This document shows positions 62,898 to 64,000 of a stretch of DNA of 64,000 nt, in pieces (position 1 is the stretch's first letter; every line of letters starts with the position of its first letter). The notes below the pieces were generated by a model. That model was not told the origin of the DNA, searched no databases, and saw only the letters and a program-made list of their open reading frames with translations. A program made the position numbers and the translations under genes. This stretch comes from Microbacterium hominis NBRC 15708 (lineage in GTDB: Bacteria; Actinomycetota; Actinomycetes; Actinomycetales; Microbacteriaceae), in NCBI RefSeq assembly GCF_001592125.1, contig NZ_BCWI01000006.1:122741-186740 (forward strand), in the 5' to 3' direction.

Positions 62898-63974
62898 TCA
62901 GCGGGCGACGGGGCGGGCGCGCAGGTACTGCGGCGGCCAAAGGCCCGCGTCGGGCTCACCGAGCTCGACCTGCGCGCGCAGCGCGAAGTGCGGATCGCGC
63001 AGCCACTCGCGCCCGGCGAGGATGACGTCGGCGGCGCCGGAGGCGAGGATCTCCTCGGCCTGAGCGCCCGACGAGATCTCGCCGACCGCGCTCACCGCCA
63101 CGCCGCCCTCGCGGCGCACTTCGGCGGCCAGTGGCACCTGGTAGCCGGGACCGGTGGTGATGCGCTGATGGGCGACGAGCCCGCCGCTGGAGATGTCGAA
63201 GAAGTGGGCGCCGCGCGCGGCCGCCCAGGCGGCCACGGTCGCCGTCTGCGCGGCATCCCATCCGCCTTCGGCCCAGTCGGATGCCGAGAATCGCACGAGC
63301 AGCGCGGCGTCGGGGGCCGCCGCGTGTACGGCGTCCACGACGCGCAGCAGCAGGCGGGCGCGGTTCTCGAGGGAGCCGCCGTACTCGTCGGTGCGGAGGT
63401 TGGACAGCGGCGAGAGGAACTGGTGCAGGAGGTAGCCGTGCGCGGCGTGGATCTCGAGCACCTCGAAGCCGGCGGCGACGGCGCGCGCCGCGGCATCCGC
63501 GAACGCCTCGACGATGCGGTCGATGCCGGCGGCGTCCAGCGCTTCGGGCGCTTCGAACCCGTCGTAGGCGACGGCGGACGGCGCGACGGTGCTCCAGCCG
63601 CCCTCGCTCAGGGGGACGGTGCCGCGGCGGCCCGAGAAGGGCGACCACGTCGACGCCTTGCGGCCGGCGTGGGCGAGCTGCACGCCGGGCAGAGCGCCGC
63701 GGGAGCGGATCGCGGCGGCGATGGGGGCCCAGGCGTCGCGCTGCTCGTCGTTCCACAGGCCGACGTCCTCCGGTGAGATCCGGCCCTCGGGGACGACGGC
63801 GGTCGCCTCGGCGATCACGACGCCGGCACCGCCCGAGGCGAACTGGGCGAGGTGCACGTGGTGCCAGTCGTTCGGCACGCCGTCGGCGGCCGAGTACTGG
63901 CACATGGGCGCGACCCACAGGCGGTTGCGCACCGTGCGTCCGGCCAGATCGTAGGGGGTGAACAGCAGGCTCAT
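62898..63974 (-). CDS. NADH:flavin oxidoreductase, YqjM-like old yellow enzyme
   Basis: FMN enzyme of 358 residues that reduces activated C=C bonds with NAD(P)H. It has the N-terminal MSLLFTPYDLAGRTVRNRLWVAPMCQYSA (in part) with the regulatory Cys of the YqjM subgroup, GVQLAHAGRK with the substrate-binding His, EIHAAHGYLLHQFLSP and the FMN-phosphate site at ADVILAGREWL. The natural substrate of YqjM-like enzymes is usually unknown. GGAG precedes the ATG. It converges on the CorC pair across the inverted repeat at 62797-62881. Confidence 0.94.
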   Translation of the reverse strand: MSLLFTPYDLAGRTVRNRLWVAPMCQYSAADGVPNDWHHVHLAQFASGGAGVVIAEATAVVPEGRISPEDVGLWNDEQRDAWAPIAAAIRSRGALPGVQLAHAGRKASTWSPFSGRRGTVPLSEGGWSTVAPSAVAYDGFEAPEALDAAGIDRIVEAFADAAARAVAAGFEVLEIHAAHGYLLHQFLSPLSNLRTDEYGGSLENRARLLLRVVDAVHAAAPDAALLVRFSASDWAEGGWDAAQTATVAAWAAARGAHFFDISSGGLVAHQRITTGPGYQVPLAAEVRREGGVAVSAVGEISSGAQAEEILASGAADVILAGREWLRDPHFALRAQVELGEPDAGLWPPQYLRARPVAR

Positions 63975-64000
63975 CGTGACTCTCCGGAGGGGTCGTGGGG

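Overview
The window is chromosomal DNA from a high-GC Gram-positive actinobacterium, most likely a Microbacterium or another Microbacteriaceae. Three things point there: strongly GC-ending codons, many start codons placed 6-7 bases after a TANNNT -10 box (leaderless mRNAs), and a gene order that follows the Mycobacterium tuberculosis block Rv3219-Rv3260. I see no tRNA, rRNA, insertion sequence, phage gene or CRISPR array. Coding density is very high; no gene-free stretch exceeds 300 bases (the longest, 48782-48995, lies between whiB1 and a small membrane protein gene).

Region 1 (1-20001) is a cell-envelope glycopolymer locus. It holds dTDP-sugar genes (rfbB partial, rfbA, a dTDP-rhamnose 4-epimerase-like gene), a DUF6541 membrane protein, a GT2/DUF2304 pair, five more glycosyltransferases, a flippase-like protein, UDP-galactopyranose mutase (glf), homologues of the mycobacterial galactofuranosyltransferases GlfT2 and GlfT1, a Wzm/Wzt ABC exporter, and two overlapping O-antigen-ligase-like genes. 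Together they look like a galactofuran-containing wall polymer that is started on a rhamnose-type linker, polymerised in the cytosol, exported by the ABC transporter and then joined to an acceptor.

Region 2 (20044-43470) is the conserved backbone manA, whiB2, a fused glycosyltransferase/membrane protein, DUF5719, Rv3259-like, DUF3499, ahcY, then a furA-katG-aquaporin block not present at this place in M. tuberculosis, then mtrA-mtrB-lpqB, comF-like, hpf, a divergent coiled-coil gene, secA and an alanine-type aminotransferase. It joins mannose and wall precursor supply, redox defence, the MtrAB cell-envelope signalling system and protein export.

Region 3 (43511-53360) holds an Rv3235-family gene, a protein with duplicated LSm-like repeats, a small HTH protein, an orphan CpaB/CpaE-like pair, the PdtaS-type sensor kinase, whiB1, a small membrane protein, bcp, rsgA, aroA and sigH-rshA. 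Region 4 (53406-63974) holds a lipid kinase, the giant 2-oxoglutarate decarboxylase/dehydrogenase (kgd/odhA), guaB1, an acetyltransferase, a pair of CNNM/CorC magnesium-type transporters and an old yellow enzyme.

The most interesting unexplained signal is a 23-codon upstream ORF at 60320-60391. It begins MDDPP, overlaps the start of the first CorC gene as TGATG, and covers a hairpin that hides that gene's ribosome binding site. This resembles a magnesium-sensing leader peptide. Other points are the over-used heptamer GGATGCC/GGCATCC across the whole window, an 11-bp tandem GTMAC array upstream of secA that could be an MtrA box, and a perfect FurA-type palindrome upstream of furA-katG.
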